From NCBI RefSeq assembly GCF_038502225.1, contig NC_091353.1:2028116-2092115 (forward strand): a DNA stretch of 64,000 bases, written 5' to 3'. Both the position numbers and the translations under genes were made by a program. Within the stretch, counting starts at the first letter, position 1. Every line of letters begins with the position of its first letter. The notes beneath the pieces were generated by a model, which made no database searches, was not told the DNA's origin, and worked only from the letters and a program-made list of their open reading frames with translations. The DNA comes from Cherax quadricarinatus (taxonomy: Eukaryota; Arthropoda; Malacostraca; Decapoda; Parastacidae). Positions 54,855 to 64,000 of the stretch are shown here, piece after piece.

Positions 54855-56155
54855 GGCACTGCAGTGTACCTGTCTGTCCTCTACCAACAACACTGTGTGT
54901 GTGTGAGGAGACTTCAGTGTACCTGTCTGTTCTCAACCAACAACACTGTGTGTGTGTGTGAGGACACTGCAGTGTACCTGTCTGTTCTCAACCAACAACA
55001 CTGTGTGTGTGTGTGTGAGAGGACACTGCAGTGTACCTGTCTGTTCTCAACCAACAACACTGTGTGTGTGTGAGGACACTGCAGTGTACCTGTCTGTTCT
55101 CAACCAACAACACTGTGCATGTGTGTGTGAGGACACTGCAGTGTACCTGTCTGTTCTCAACCAACAACACTGTGTGTGTGTGTGTGAGGACACTGCAGTG
55201 TACCTGTCTGTTCTCCACCAACAGCAGTGTGTGCATGTGAGGACACTGCAGTGTACCTGTCTGTCCTCCACCAACAACAGTGTGTGTGTGAGGACACTAC
55301 AGTATACCTGTCTGTTCTCCACCAACAACAGTGTGTGTGTGTGAGGACACTGCAGTGTACCTGTCTGTCCTCCACCAACAACAGCGTGTGTGTGAGGACA
55401 CTGCAGTGTACCTGTCTGTTCTCAACCAACAACAGTGTGTGTGTGTGTGTGTGTGAGGACACTGCAGTGTACCTGTCTGTTCCCCACCAACAACTGTGTG
55501 TGTGTGTGAGGACACTGCAGTGTACCTGTCTGTCCTCCACCAACAACAGTGTGTGTGTGAGGACACTGCAGTGTACCTGTCTGTTCTCCACCAACAACAG
55601 TGTGTGTGTGAGGACACTGCAGTGTACCTGTCTGTCCTCCACCAACAACAGTGTGTGTGTGAGGACACTGCAGTGTACCTGTCTGTTCTCCACCAACAAC
55701 AGTGTGTGTGTGAGGACACTGCAATGTACCTGTCTGTCCTCCACTAACAACATTGTGTGTGTGTGAGGACACTGCAGTGTACCTGTTTCTCCTCACCAAC
55801 AACAGTGTGTGTGTGAGGGCACTGCAGTGTACCTGTCTGTCCTCCACTAACAACAGTTATGTGAGGGCACTGCAGTGTACCTGTCTGTCCACTACCAACA
55901 ACAGTGTGTGTGAGGACACTGCAGTGTACCTGTCTGTCCTCCACTAACAACAGTATGTAAGGGCACTTCCGTGTACCTATCTGTTCTACACCAACAACAG
56001 TGTGTGTGAGGGCACTGCAGTGTACCTGTCTGTCTTCCAACAACAACACAGTGTGTAAGGGCACTGCAGTGTACTGTCCTCTACCAACAACAATGTGTGT
56101 GTGTGAGAGAGAGCACTGCAGTGTACCTGTCTGTCCTCCAACAATAACAATGTGT
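54855..56155. repeat. Minisatellite D: about 51-bp unit, about 25 copies
   Basis: The unit is 'GAGGACACTGCAGTGTACCT', 'GTCTGTCCTCCACC' and 'AACAACAGTGTGTGTGT'. The GT tract length varies, changing unit length (46-58). Since 51 is a multiple of three, long meaningless ORFs run through on both strands. Units alternate TGTTCTC and TGTCCTC at 55545-55745, suggesting a 102-bp higher-order repeat. Confidence 0.95.
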
Positions 56156-56563
56156 GTGGTGATGCCAGCACTCTTTAAGAAACTACAATGTGTATACCTA
56201 ACAAGCTTTGTCCATTGTTTGAGAATCATTTGACCCAGTGGATTTTGACCCATATTTCCAAAGTCTGTTAATTAAAGGTCTCTTTAATTGAAGATTTACT
56301 GTATATGACATATGCAAACCCCTGGTCAATTTGCAGGACAGACTGGCTGGACACTGCTGTTGACCCTTGCTTAATGAATATTCGCTGAGCATAATTTTGA
56401 GGAACAGCCAAAAAATAAAAATTCCCTGCTTGAATACCATTTTTATGCACTTGCAATGACCTCATGCCAGGCAGTAACTATTATTAACTGACAAGGTGTA
56501 TACATACCTGCTGTTATTTCAATAAAATATATTTCTGTTACTAGTTCCATATGTGTCGGTTTA
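56156..56563. other. Interval without a recognised gene
   Basis: AT-rich. AATAAAATATATTTC near 56521 resembles a poly-A signal. No coding-like ORF. Confidence 0.4.
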
Positions 56564-57756
56564 CAGTGGACCCCCGGATTAAGAAGTCACCAGAATAAGT
56601 AATAATTGGAATAAATAAAATTTTTGCGTCAAAATATTGGCTCGGTGAACATCACTGAACTCGGTATAAGTCATTCGTGTTGGGGCCTGATCTGCCCAGT
56701 GTGCCATTGTTTACCAGCCAGCGAGGACGACGATCCCACGCATTCATACAATACATTTTGTATTATTCCATTCTTTTTAGTGCTTGTAACTGCTAAATAA
56801 GCCACCATGGGCCCAAAGAAAGCTTCTAATGCCAGTCAGCCCTTTGGTAAAGGGCTGAGAGAGAGAGAGGGGAGAATGTGCCTTTTTCAGTGATTCTGCA
56901 ATATGTATGATACTAAACAGCAGGAGTCTATAAAGGTTATAGTGCCAGCCAGTGATAAAGTGTAGCATTAACTTAATCGATAGAAAAAGGGCAGCATGAA
57001 CCTAACTCCTCCAATGTTGTTGGAGTTATATAGGGTGACTAACAACACTGCCGTCTCTAGTCTCTACTGTTGCTGCCACCTCCACCACCGCTATGTACGG
57101 TTTATGTCTCAGTGGCCCTTATACACCCAACAACAATAACACAGCAACACTTGTGACATACTTAATGACGTATTTTATTCATTCTAGAGTATGTCATGTT
57201 TCTGTGTTATTAATATTGTTTATTATGTCAGATGAATTGTGCTAGATAAATAAGCCGTAGAGCTGATATTAGTGTGATATTGAAGGACTATCTTGTTCTC
57301 TCTCCCAGCACAATTCCTAATATATGCCAGAAACAGACCTGTCTGGAAAACTTTTTTGAGCAACAGGGGTCCAGCGACTCTCAAGCTGGTCTTAGTGGCA
57401 TTAAAAAACAAAGGAGGGAAGTAACCCAGGTACCTGAAGTCTTTATGGGGTGGATTTCCCTTCCAAACAATTGTAAACTCCTCCATCCTCTCCCCTCCTC
57501 CCGTCTTCCATACATCACCATGTCTTCAGTAAAGGTAAGTTTGATGTTATTATCACTATTCTTCATGTATCATTGTTTTCTGTGTAGGTAAATGTATGTT
57601 TCATGTAGAAAACATTTTTTTAATACTTTTGGCTGTCTGAAACGGATTAATTGATTTCCATTATTTCTTATGGGGAAAATTAATTTGGAATAAGTCAGAT
57701 TCGGGATAAGTCATTCTCCCTGGAATGGAATAATTTCATAATCTGGGGGTCCACTG
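56564..57756 (+). mobile_element. Tigger deletion derivative (1.19 kb)
   Basis: Ends CAGTGGACCCCCGGATTAAG and its inverse, flanked by TA (56562-56563, 57757-57758). It keeps the transposase start 'MGPKKASNASQ' at 56807 and the C-terminal tail 'SSDSQAGLSGIKKQRRE' at 57367-57420. The middle is replaced by unrelated sequence, including a CCACCTCCACCACC-type tract. It is a distinct subfamily from the 35168-44025 copy (GGATTAAG versus GCATAACG ends). Confidence 0.85.
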
Positions 57757-57777
57757 TATTTTAAATAAAATTTACTG

Positions 57778-58500
57778 AAGAAAAATATGGGTGTGATGTA
57801 TGGGTTGTAAATGTTGCAGCAAGGAGGAGGCTGGAGGAAGTGGAGATGTCATGTCTGAGGGAAATGTGCAGTGTAAATATTATGAAAAGAATTCGTTGTT
57901 TGGAGATTAAGATGAGTTGCAAGGTTACTGAAAGTATTATGCAGAGGGCTGAAGAGAGGTTATTGAGGTGGTTCGAACATTTAGAAAGACTGGAGCAAAA
58001 TAGGGTGACTTGGAAGGCATATAAATCTGTAATGGAGGAAAGGCAGGGCAGGGGTCACTCTAGAAAAGGTTGGAGGGAGAGAGTAAAGGAAGTTTTATAT
58101 GTGAAAGGCTTGGATATCCAGCAGTTCCCTACAGCCTGATCGTGGACTGGGCTGCGGGGACGTTGATCCCCAGAACACCCTTCAGGTAGGTAGAGCATGT
58201 TAGATAGGATTGAGTGGAGGCAAGTGGTTTTTATGACTTTGTGCTGTTCGAGTGTGAGCAAGGTAACATTTATGTAGGAATACAGGGAAACCAGTTAGCC
58301 AGGCTTGAGTCCTGGAGGTAGGAAGTACAGTACCTGCACTCTGAAGAAGGGGTTGGAATATTTGCACTTTGAACAGGTATCTGAGCTGTAATGTCATTGC
58401 ATCTCTGGCAAGACAATGGTGGAGTGAGTGATGGTGAAAGTGTCACTTCTTTTTCAGGTCCCCCTGCCTCTGTAGAGGATGGCTGGTGTGTTAAAAAAAT
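57778..58500 (+). pseudogene. LINE-B copy 4: 3' fragment, with a LINE-C scrap inserted
   Basis: 'SCLREMCSVNIMKRIRCLE' then 'RWFEHLERLEQNRVTWKAY' and 'RQGRGHSRKGWRERVKE' match copies 2 and 3. The frame is broken at 58127-58196 by about 67 bases of the LINE-C 3' end ('CCTGATCGTGGACTGGGCTG'). The 3' end is 'CCCCCTGCCTCTGTAGAGGA' plus an A-rich tail (58491-58507). Confidence 0.8.
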
Positions 58501-58511
58501 AAAAAGAACCT

Positions 58512-59578
58512 CAGATCAGTTGTAATATACAATACCACATTTCTTGACCAAATATAGCAGTCAAATAGGGACCCACTAAGCCTACACCAAATTGCAGTAG
58601 ACAAATAGGGACCCACTAAGCCTACACCAAATTGCAGTAGACAAATAGGGACCCACTAAGCCTACACCAAATTACAGCAGACAAATAGGGACCCACTAAG
58701 CCTACACCAAATTATAGCAGATAAATAGGGACCCACTAAGCCTACATCAGATTATGAATATAGACAAATAGGGACCCAATGAACATACACCAAATTATAG
58801 CAGACAAATAGGGACCCACTAAGCCTACACCAAATTATAACAGACAAATAGGGACCACTAAGCCTATACACTAAATGATCATAAGGCATGAAGCAGTCTT
58901 TACGATGGAGTGTTGCATAGATCTGATAGAAGATGGAGTTAGTCTCAGCTCTTTCATCCTCTTCAGATGGAATTTGGTCTGTCTGCTAATTACACACTGT
59001 TGTAAAAGGTACAGTAACACTGAAAAGATGTCACTGTTGACACGTGTGTACAGTTCATGACATTTATTGCAAGAAACACTTCACCATGATACTGCAGTCT
59101 GAGATATTCAGTAATGGCAAAATGTTTCTTGCAATATATGTCATGAGCTGTACACAAGTGTCAACAATGACATCTTTTCAGTGTTACTGTACCTTTTACA
59201 ACAGTGTGTAAGTAGCAGACAGATCAAATTCCATCTGAAGAGGATGAAAGAGCTGAGACTAACTCCATCTTCTATCAGATTTATGCAATACTTCATGTTA
59301 AAGACTGCTTCATGCCTTATGATCATTTAGTGGTTCCTATTTATCTGTTATAATTTGGTGTAGGCTTAGTGGGCCCCTATTTGTCTGCTATAATTTGGTG
59401 TAGGCTTAGTGGTCCCTATTTGTCTATAATTTGGTGTAGGTTTAGACTAAGGTCCCTATTTGTCTGCTGTTATTTAGTGGGTTTCTATTTGCTATAATTT
59501 GCAGTAGGCCTAGTGGGTTCCTATTTGTTTGCTATAATTTGGTCAAGAAATGTGGTATTTTATATTACAACTTATCTG
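58512..59578. mobile_element. Foldback-type element with tandem repeats inside long inverted arms
   Basis: The left arm starts CAGATCAGTTGTAATATACA (58512). The right arm ends with its inverse (CAGATAAGTTGTAATATA read on the minus strand, 59578). Each arm contains a tandem repeat of a 40-bp unit ('ACAAATAGGGACCCACTAAG', 'CCTACACCAAATTGCAGTAG') and then about 190 bp of single-copy arm ('AAGGCATGAAGCAGTC', 'TTCATCCTCTTCAGATGG'). They meet at a small unpaired centre (about 59085-59120). The left arm has about eight units, the right about five. No ORF of note. This architecture matches foldback (FB-like) transposons. Confidence 0.85.
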
Positions 59579-59837
59579 GATAAATGTTCACAATTATTTT
59601 TTATTTTATTATTTCTTCAGTTTTTTTAGATAGGATATACTAATGCATATGAATATATGCTGCACAATTTTAAAATTATATTTGACATACACAAATGGGA
59701 ACATCAAAACATGGAAATGGAGGGGTACTGAAGTAGGCCTACTGGTCATTCTCATTCATATATTTGTCCTGTGACCTGCTTGGCAGTTTCTCTCACTCAT
59801 TGACAACACAGATACTGAACAAGTACTTTCCTATATA
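59579..59837. other. Interval with a repeat scrap only
   Basis: AT-rich. 'AGTAGGCCTACTGGTCATT' near 59733 echoes 13450. Confidence 0.4.
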
Positions 59838-60040
59838 CAGTGGACCCCCGGTTAACGATATTTTTTCACTCCATAAGTATGTTCAGGTGCCAGTACTGAC
59901 CGAATTTATTCCCATAAGGAATATTGTGAAGTAGATTAGTCCATTTCAGACCCCCAAACATACACGTACAAACGTACTTACATAAATACACTTACATAAT
60001 TGGTCGCATTCGGAGGTAATCGTTATGCGGGGGTCCACTG
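59838..60040. mobile_element. 203-bp Tigger-family MITE
   Basis: Ends CAGTGGACCCCCGGTTAACG and CGTTATGCGGGGGTCCACTG, flanked by TA (59836-59837, 60041-60042). Same length as the MITE at 34850-35052 but with different ends. Confidence 0.88.
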
Positions 60041-60042
60041 TA

Positions 60043-60329
60043 CTTTCTAAATGTAATGTTATCCAATTTGAATCTATTCAGGTTCTTTATTTTTTGGACA
60101 TCCTCAGTCATATCTCCCCTCAATTTGTCTTTCAAGAGAGTGTAGGTTCTGGTTTCTCAGCTCCTTGTACAGCTAATTAATTTTGTCATTGTTCTCTGTA
60201 TGAAGACCAGATCTGAGTTCTTTATGGCTGTATAGTGCTGTAATATAACCTGTTACATATACTTCTTGGTATATCCAAGTAATCTGTTAACCTTATTATG
60301 CACACTTAAGCACTGTTGTCTTGGTTTAA
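60043..60329 (-). pseudogene. LINE-G-like C-terminal remnant, part 1
   Basis: On the minus strand 'CTCTCTTGAAAGACAAATTG' and 'AGGGGAGATATGACTGAGG' encode the degenerate counterpart of 'RRVRGDMITTYKIL' in CR1-type proteins. Its upstream half continues at 61444-61905 beyond a TTAA element. Confidence 0.55.
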
Positions 60330-61334
60330 CCCTTTCAGGTTTTCGGCCATACCAGTACGGCTTATGCACCAGCATTTTTGACGTACTAGTACGCCTAAAT
60401 TCTAGTGCCCTCAAATCTAGTGAGAGAAAGCTGGTAGGCCTACATATGAAAGAATGGTTCTATGTGGTCAGTGTGCGCAGTATAAAAAAAATCCTGCAGC
60501 ACACAGTGCGTAATGAGAAAAAAAAACTTTCCCGTGTTTTTGGATTAAAACAGGGACTTTGCACTGTATTTTCGTATGGTATTTATTGTTGTACATATTC
60601 TAGTTTTCCTGGTCTCATTCTATAGAATGGACGACATATTACAGAAATTGAGATGATTTTGACTGATTTTACAATGAAAAGTACCTTGAAATTGAGCTCA
60701 AAGTAGCAGAAATGTTCAATTTTTACCAAAGTTCAAAAGTAAACAAATCATGCTATGTGTCCAATACACGTCAACTGGCGAGTCTAATAGTATTCTTTTG
60801 CAAGTGCGTCAATATTATTTATACCATTTTTTACACTAATGCAGTAGTCTGCATAACAGTAAATCTTCTATTTTTTGTGAGAATAAAAATTCAAAGTGGA
60901 AAGCAAAAGAATGTAAGAAGGGCGTTGAGCCGTGACTAATGAACAGAGGAAATGTCATTTTAGTGCCAGGAATGTCTTTCTTGTTTATTCTGGACCCTAT
61001 TTAGAAATTGGCATGTTTTGAAATTTGTGTGAAATTAGCAAAATTGCTAAATTCTGACCACTTTATTGGATAGTTAAAATCGGTAAATGGGTGGTTTCTT
61101 TCACTCATTCGATAGAAAAAATGGAGTTCTAGCAAAATATTCATGATTTTTGTCTACTAGTACAGTGGAATTGGCCGAAAATAGGGCTCAAAGTGGGCAA
61201 AATCGCTGGTGCATAAACATCGTCGAGACCGTTAACTTTGCAAGAGCATAATTCCGTAAGTTTTCCATCGAATTTCATACTTTTGGTGTCATTATGATCG
61301 GGAAAAGATTCTCTGTCTTTTCATAAGAAAAAAT

Positions 61335-61389
<55 letters not shown>

Positions 61390-61439
61390 GGGTGACCCTG
61401 AGAACAAGTCTCTGAAAGGGTCTGTCGACCCTGAAAGGG
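60330..61439. mobile_element. piggyBac-like non-autonomous element, copy 4
   Basis: Left end CCCTTTCAGG after TTAA (60326-60329); right end CCTGAAAGGG, followed by TTGG. Matches copies 1-3 internally. A run of about 50 T lies at 61338-61382. It splits a LINE-G remnant. Confidence 0.85.
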
Positions 61440-61443
61440 TTGG

Positions 61444-61905
61444 TCTCTGCTTACCATGATTCCTAAGTCTTTTCCACATTCTTTATTAAGGTGTTAGGGA
61501 TATTCTCATTTCCAGTGATTAGGACTTTGCATTTTCCTACATTGAACTACATCTGCAACTTTTTGAACCATGACATTAGCTTGTGCAAATCTTCCTGAAG
61601 TTCACTTATCTTCCTTTGTCTCTGTTATTTGGTCTACTTATGTCATCAGCAAATCTATTCATGTTTCATTTTAATTCCTCATCAAGGCCATTATTGTAAA
61701 TTATGAACCACAGTCAGTACAAAACTAACCTTGTGGGTGTCACTTGTGGCTGGTCTCCATTCTGATTTCACTCCATTTATGCAAATTTTCTTCTTCCTAT
61801 TAGTTATGCCCTGATCCGTGAGAGAGTTTTCCTGCCCTGCCATGTGTTGTCACTTATTATTAACTGTCCTCTGTGTGGGACTTTGTCAAAAGCCCCAGTT
61901 AAGGG
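61444..61905 (-). pseudogene. LINE-G-like RT remnant, part 2
   Basis: On the minus strand broken frames give 'FDKVP'-like, 'GVKSEWRPATS' (region of block B), 'INDL..GIK' and 'FNVGKCKVLITGNENI'. This order (B block, catalytic region, KCKV) is as in CR1-type RT. Heavily decayed. Confidence 0.6.
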
Positions 61906-62559
61906 AGGTTACTTAATGCCAGTAAGGTTTTTAGTTCAAGAAATTGGACTTGCTCTTCCCTTCCTTGGATTGCATGTGAATGCCTCTCATTTCTCTTAAT
62001 AAAATGAAAATAAATATTTTTTTTATTTCTTTGCTTAGTATACAGTGTGTAATTTATGTGTAATAACATATTGTTAAACACAAAGACAGCCACTAGCATG
62101 CATAAGTATCAAGCAGATTAATGCTAATGCTTACTGGCTACTTAAAACTGGACATGGGTTATGGAGTGGTAAATTTTTATTATGTAACATTAATAAAATT
62201 TATAGCAGAGAGGTACCAAACAAAATTACAATTAGCACAATTTACAATAGTACAATTAAGCATGTATTAATACTTAAATTGATTTAGTGATCTTAAGTTA
62301 GTCGGGACTTCTTGAGTAGTTTCAAACTAGTTTAGTAATTCATACAGCCCCTTTCTCCCGGAATTTTAGTTGCCGCTTACAACACGCATGGCTTACGGAA
62401 GAAGAATTCCAGGTCTTTTTCATATTCCTTTTTTTTTTTTCATTAAATCTGCTTATATAATACAGTTGTTTAGATTTCTGTATTAGAAATATCATTTTGT
62501 CTGTTTTTTTTTGTTATTAAGCCCAGTCTGAACTGTTTTTAATATTGATGTTTTTTTAT
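61906..62559. other. Interval without a recognised gene
   Basis: AT-rich, several T-runs. Possibly old repeat, nothing identifiable. Confidence 0.4.
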
Positions 62560-62765
62560 CAATGGATTTGAGGATACTGTTTGTAAACTCTCATCAAGGT
62601 CGTTGATATATATTATAAACTACAACGGGCCTAAGACTGATCCCTGTGGAACGCCACTTGTACAGATTCCCATTTAGATTTAACCCCATTTGTGCACACA
62701 CTCTGTTTCCTGTTCGTGAGCCATGACTCAATCCATGACAGCACTTTTCCCCCAATGCCATGAGC
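62560..62765 (-). pseudogene. LINE-G RT fragment (block B region)
   Basis: The minus strand reads close to 28690-28870: 'GCAGCTCATGGCATTGGGGG' and 'GGCGTTCCACAGGGATCAGT' (VPQGSVLGP). It joins LINE-H at about 62766. Confidence 0.8.
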
Positions 62766-63230
62766 TGCCAGGAGGTTGCGTCCTTGACAGAGATGTATTG
62801 CTTTCTGTTAGGTAGGACTTGATAAATGCAAGTGCATGGCCTCTTATACCATAATGATCAAGCTTGAGGAGTAGGATGCTGTGATCTGTATCAAAAGCTT
62901 TCTCGAGGTCAATAAAGAATCCATGTGGGTATTCATTTTTTCCCAGTGCTGTGTATAGTAGGTCCAGCATTTTTATTATTGCATCATCTGTGCTTTTGTT
63001 TCTCCTGAAGCCAAACTGGCAGGAGTTAAGGATGCTTTGTGATGTTATGAAGGAATATAACCTCTTGTGTATGAGTTTCTCAAAGATTTTGGAAAGTTAA
63101 GGCAAATTTGATATTGGCCTGTTATTGTTTACATCTGCTGGGTCTCTGCCTTTGTGTATTGGGGTAGTCTGTGCTGTTATCTGTGATTATCCCTGCTTTT
63201 AGTGGGGATATAGTATTTATAATAATTTCT
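62766..63230 (-). pseudogene. LINE-H RT N-terminal blocks
   Basis: The minus strand reads 'TTPIHKGRDPADVNNNRP', '[15 protein letters not shown]', '[15 protein letters not shown]', '[11 protein letters not shown]' and '[18 protein letters not shown]'. These are RT blocks up to just before VPQG. One or two stops. It joins LINE-G sequence at 62766, so the rest of its RT is missing. Confidence 0.8.
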
Positions 63231-63234
63231 TTAT

Positions 63235-63490
63235 TTCTACAAGTACATGTACAAGGTATACAGGCCTAGCTGACATCAATGAAATACTACTGTATAGAAA
63301 GCCACTTGTTATGCAGAGCATTTTGGGCAAATTAGGTCAGTTTTGTCCCGGGATGTGACCCACACCAGTTGACTAACACCCAGGGATTCATTTTTACTGA
63401 TGGGTGAACATGCACAACCAGTGTAAGGAAACACACTGGGAATCAAACCTGGACCCTCAGCATATGAAGTGAGAGTTGTGCCACCAGGCC
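63235..63490 (-). mobile_element. tRNA-derived SINE (family S1)
   Basis: Minus-strand head with B-box-like 'CAGGTTTGATTCCCAG' (63454-63439), mid-body 'CCCTGGGTGTTAGTCAACTG' and 'GTGGGTCACATCCCGGGAC', and an A-rich AATAAAG tail. It sits between the RT and endonuclease parts of LINE-H. A short CCATGGTC tandem flanks it (63490-63530). Confidence 0.8.
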
Positions 63491-63499
63491 ATGGTCCAG

Positions 63500-64000
63500 G
63501 CCATGGTCAAGGCCATGGTCCAGGTATGGTCAAGTAATGAGGCACCTGTCTCAGATTCTTGTTGGCTTAGTTATAGATGGTAGTAGCAAGCAGTTGTTCA
63601 AAGTGTTTGTAAAGTTGGTTACTTGATGGGCAGCTGCTTGGATGAGGTTTATGTTTAAGTTGCAGCAAGTATCAGGTGGTGTTTATTCATCTCTGAGTCA
63701 GTTATAATGTTTCTTAGGTTATTGAATGTACAAGAATTTGTGAAGTAACCTGTAGACTGCTCCAACTGTTATTGTTTTTTTAGGTTTTTGAATGAGAATT
63801 TTGCAAATATATATTCACCAAGTAGATTTAATACATTCTAATTAATCATAATAGTAGCTAGCACTATTACCACCTAATTGATCAGGCATACAGTTATGTA
63901 TGGCTGTGTAACTAGGTAAGCACATATCTGTTAAGTCATGTTTGAGCCAGGTTTCAGTAAGAATAATGAGAGACTTGTTAAAATTTAGAGAATTAAGCAG
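63500..64000 (-). pseudogene. LINE-H endonuclease remnant, runs off the right edge
   Basis: The minus strand reads 'ITVGAVYRLLHKF' (VGVIYRPP block) and, about 60 bases on, 'NINLIQAAAHQV', 'FTNTLNNCLLLPSITKPTR' and I. This is the GDFN-downstream part of endonuclease. Several stops and shifts. Same orientation and order as the RT part at 62766-63230. Confidence 0.6.

Noticed and set aside
54864..56253. Many 60-198-codon ORFs on both strands
   Set aside because: Frames through the 51-bp minisatellite D; identical repeats on both strands cannot all be coding.
61338..61382. Poly-T tract as a Pol III terminator or LINE tail
   Set aside because: Lies inside the TTAA element at the position where other copies have a shorter T/A run; it is a slippage expansion.

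Overview
This window is eukaryotic and, by its repeat content, most likely from a decapod crustacean (crayfish, lobster or shrimp). That assignment is inference from recognised repeat styles: tRNA-derived SINEs, LINEs ending in 'AAATAGGTGAGTAC(AC)n', TTAA-flanked elements with CCCTTTGA ends, and abundant (AC)n. There are no bacterial operons, no CRISPR array, no rRNA gene and no functional tRNA gene. Almost all of the 64 kb is mobile-element remains and tandem repeats. Host-gene evidence is limited to one C2H2 zinc-finger exon (53697-54611, +) and a few exon-like ORFs (5197-5426 +; 9378-9544 - and 13827-13888 -, possibly the two ends of one small gene).

LINE families are lettered for cross-reference. 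A is Jockey-like (1-2410, -). B has 'FADDTVLL' (7086-9105 and 57778-58500, +). C is a widespread 3' fragment carrying 'SVRGP.LFNCLPA' (about seven pieces). D is at 11436-12545 (+). E is Tx1-like (14422-20169, -). F is I-type with RNase H (35991-42497 and 24781-25588, -, plus several 3' UTR fragments). G is CR1-like (28156-29400 and 36539-37953, +, plus minus-strand pieces). H is at 62766-64000 and 21370-21780 (-).

Layout. 0-7 kb: LINE-A, a TTAA element, an exon-like ORF and a pogo/Tigger relic. 7-14 kb: three tandem LINE-B pieces, a possible minus-strand gene, a second TTAA element, LINE-D split by LINE-C, a SINE and a perfect 36-bp GC-rich palindrome. 14-20 kb: LINE-E with an internal deletion, flanked by a 127-bp direct repeat. 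20-24 kb: an inverted pair of about 1-kb repeats. 25-31 kb: two BEL/Pao LTRs enclosing a broken gag, an inverted tRNA-SINE complex and LINE pieces. 31-34 kb: a 27-bp minisatellite split by LINE-C fragments and by a SINE with two internal tandem expansions. 34-44 kb: a multi-level nest (TTAA element > Tigger > LINE-F > LINE-G > hairpin insert). 44.6-51.2 kb: about 287 copies of a 23-bp unit. 51.3-53.3 kb: a 22-26-bp minisatellite. 53.7-54.6 kb: zinc-finger exon. 54.9-56.2 kb: a 51-bp minisatellite. 56.5-64 kb: Tigger deletion derivatives, a foldback element whose arms contain tandem repeats, a fourth TTAA element and LINE-G/H pieces.

There is no cooperating host pathway here. The logic of the region is serial insertion, with each element interrupting an older one, so relative ages can be read from the nesting. 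The best-preserved element is LINE-F: its 1237-codon ORF2 has one premature stop and its ATG overlaps the ORF1 stop as TAATG. All boundaries were read by eye and most are good to within 5-20 bases.
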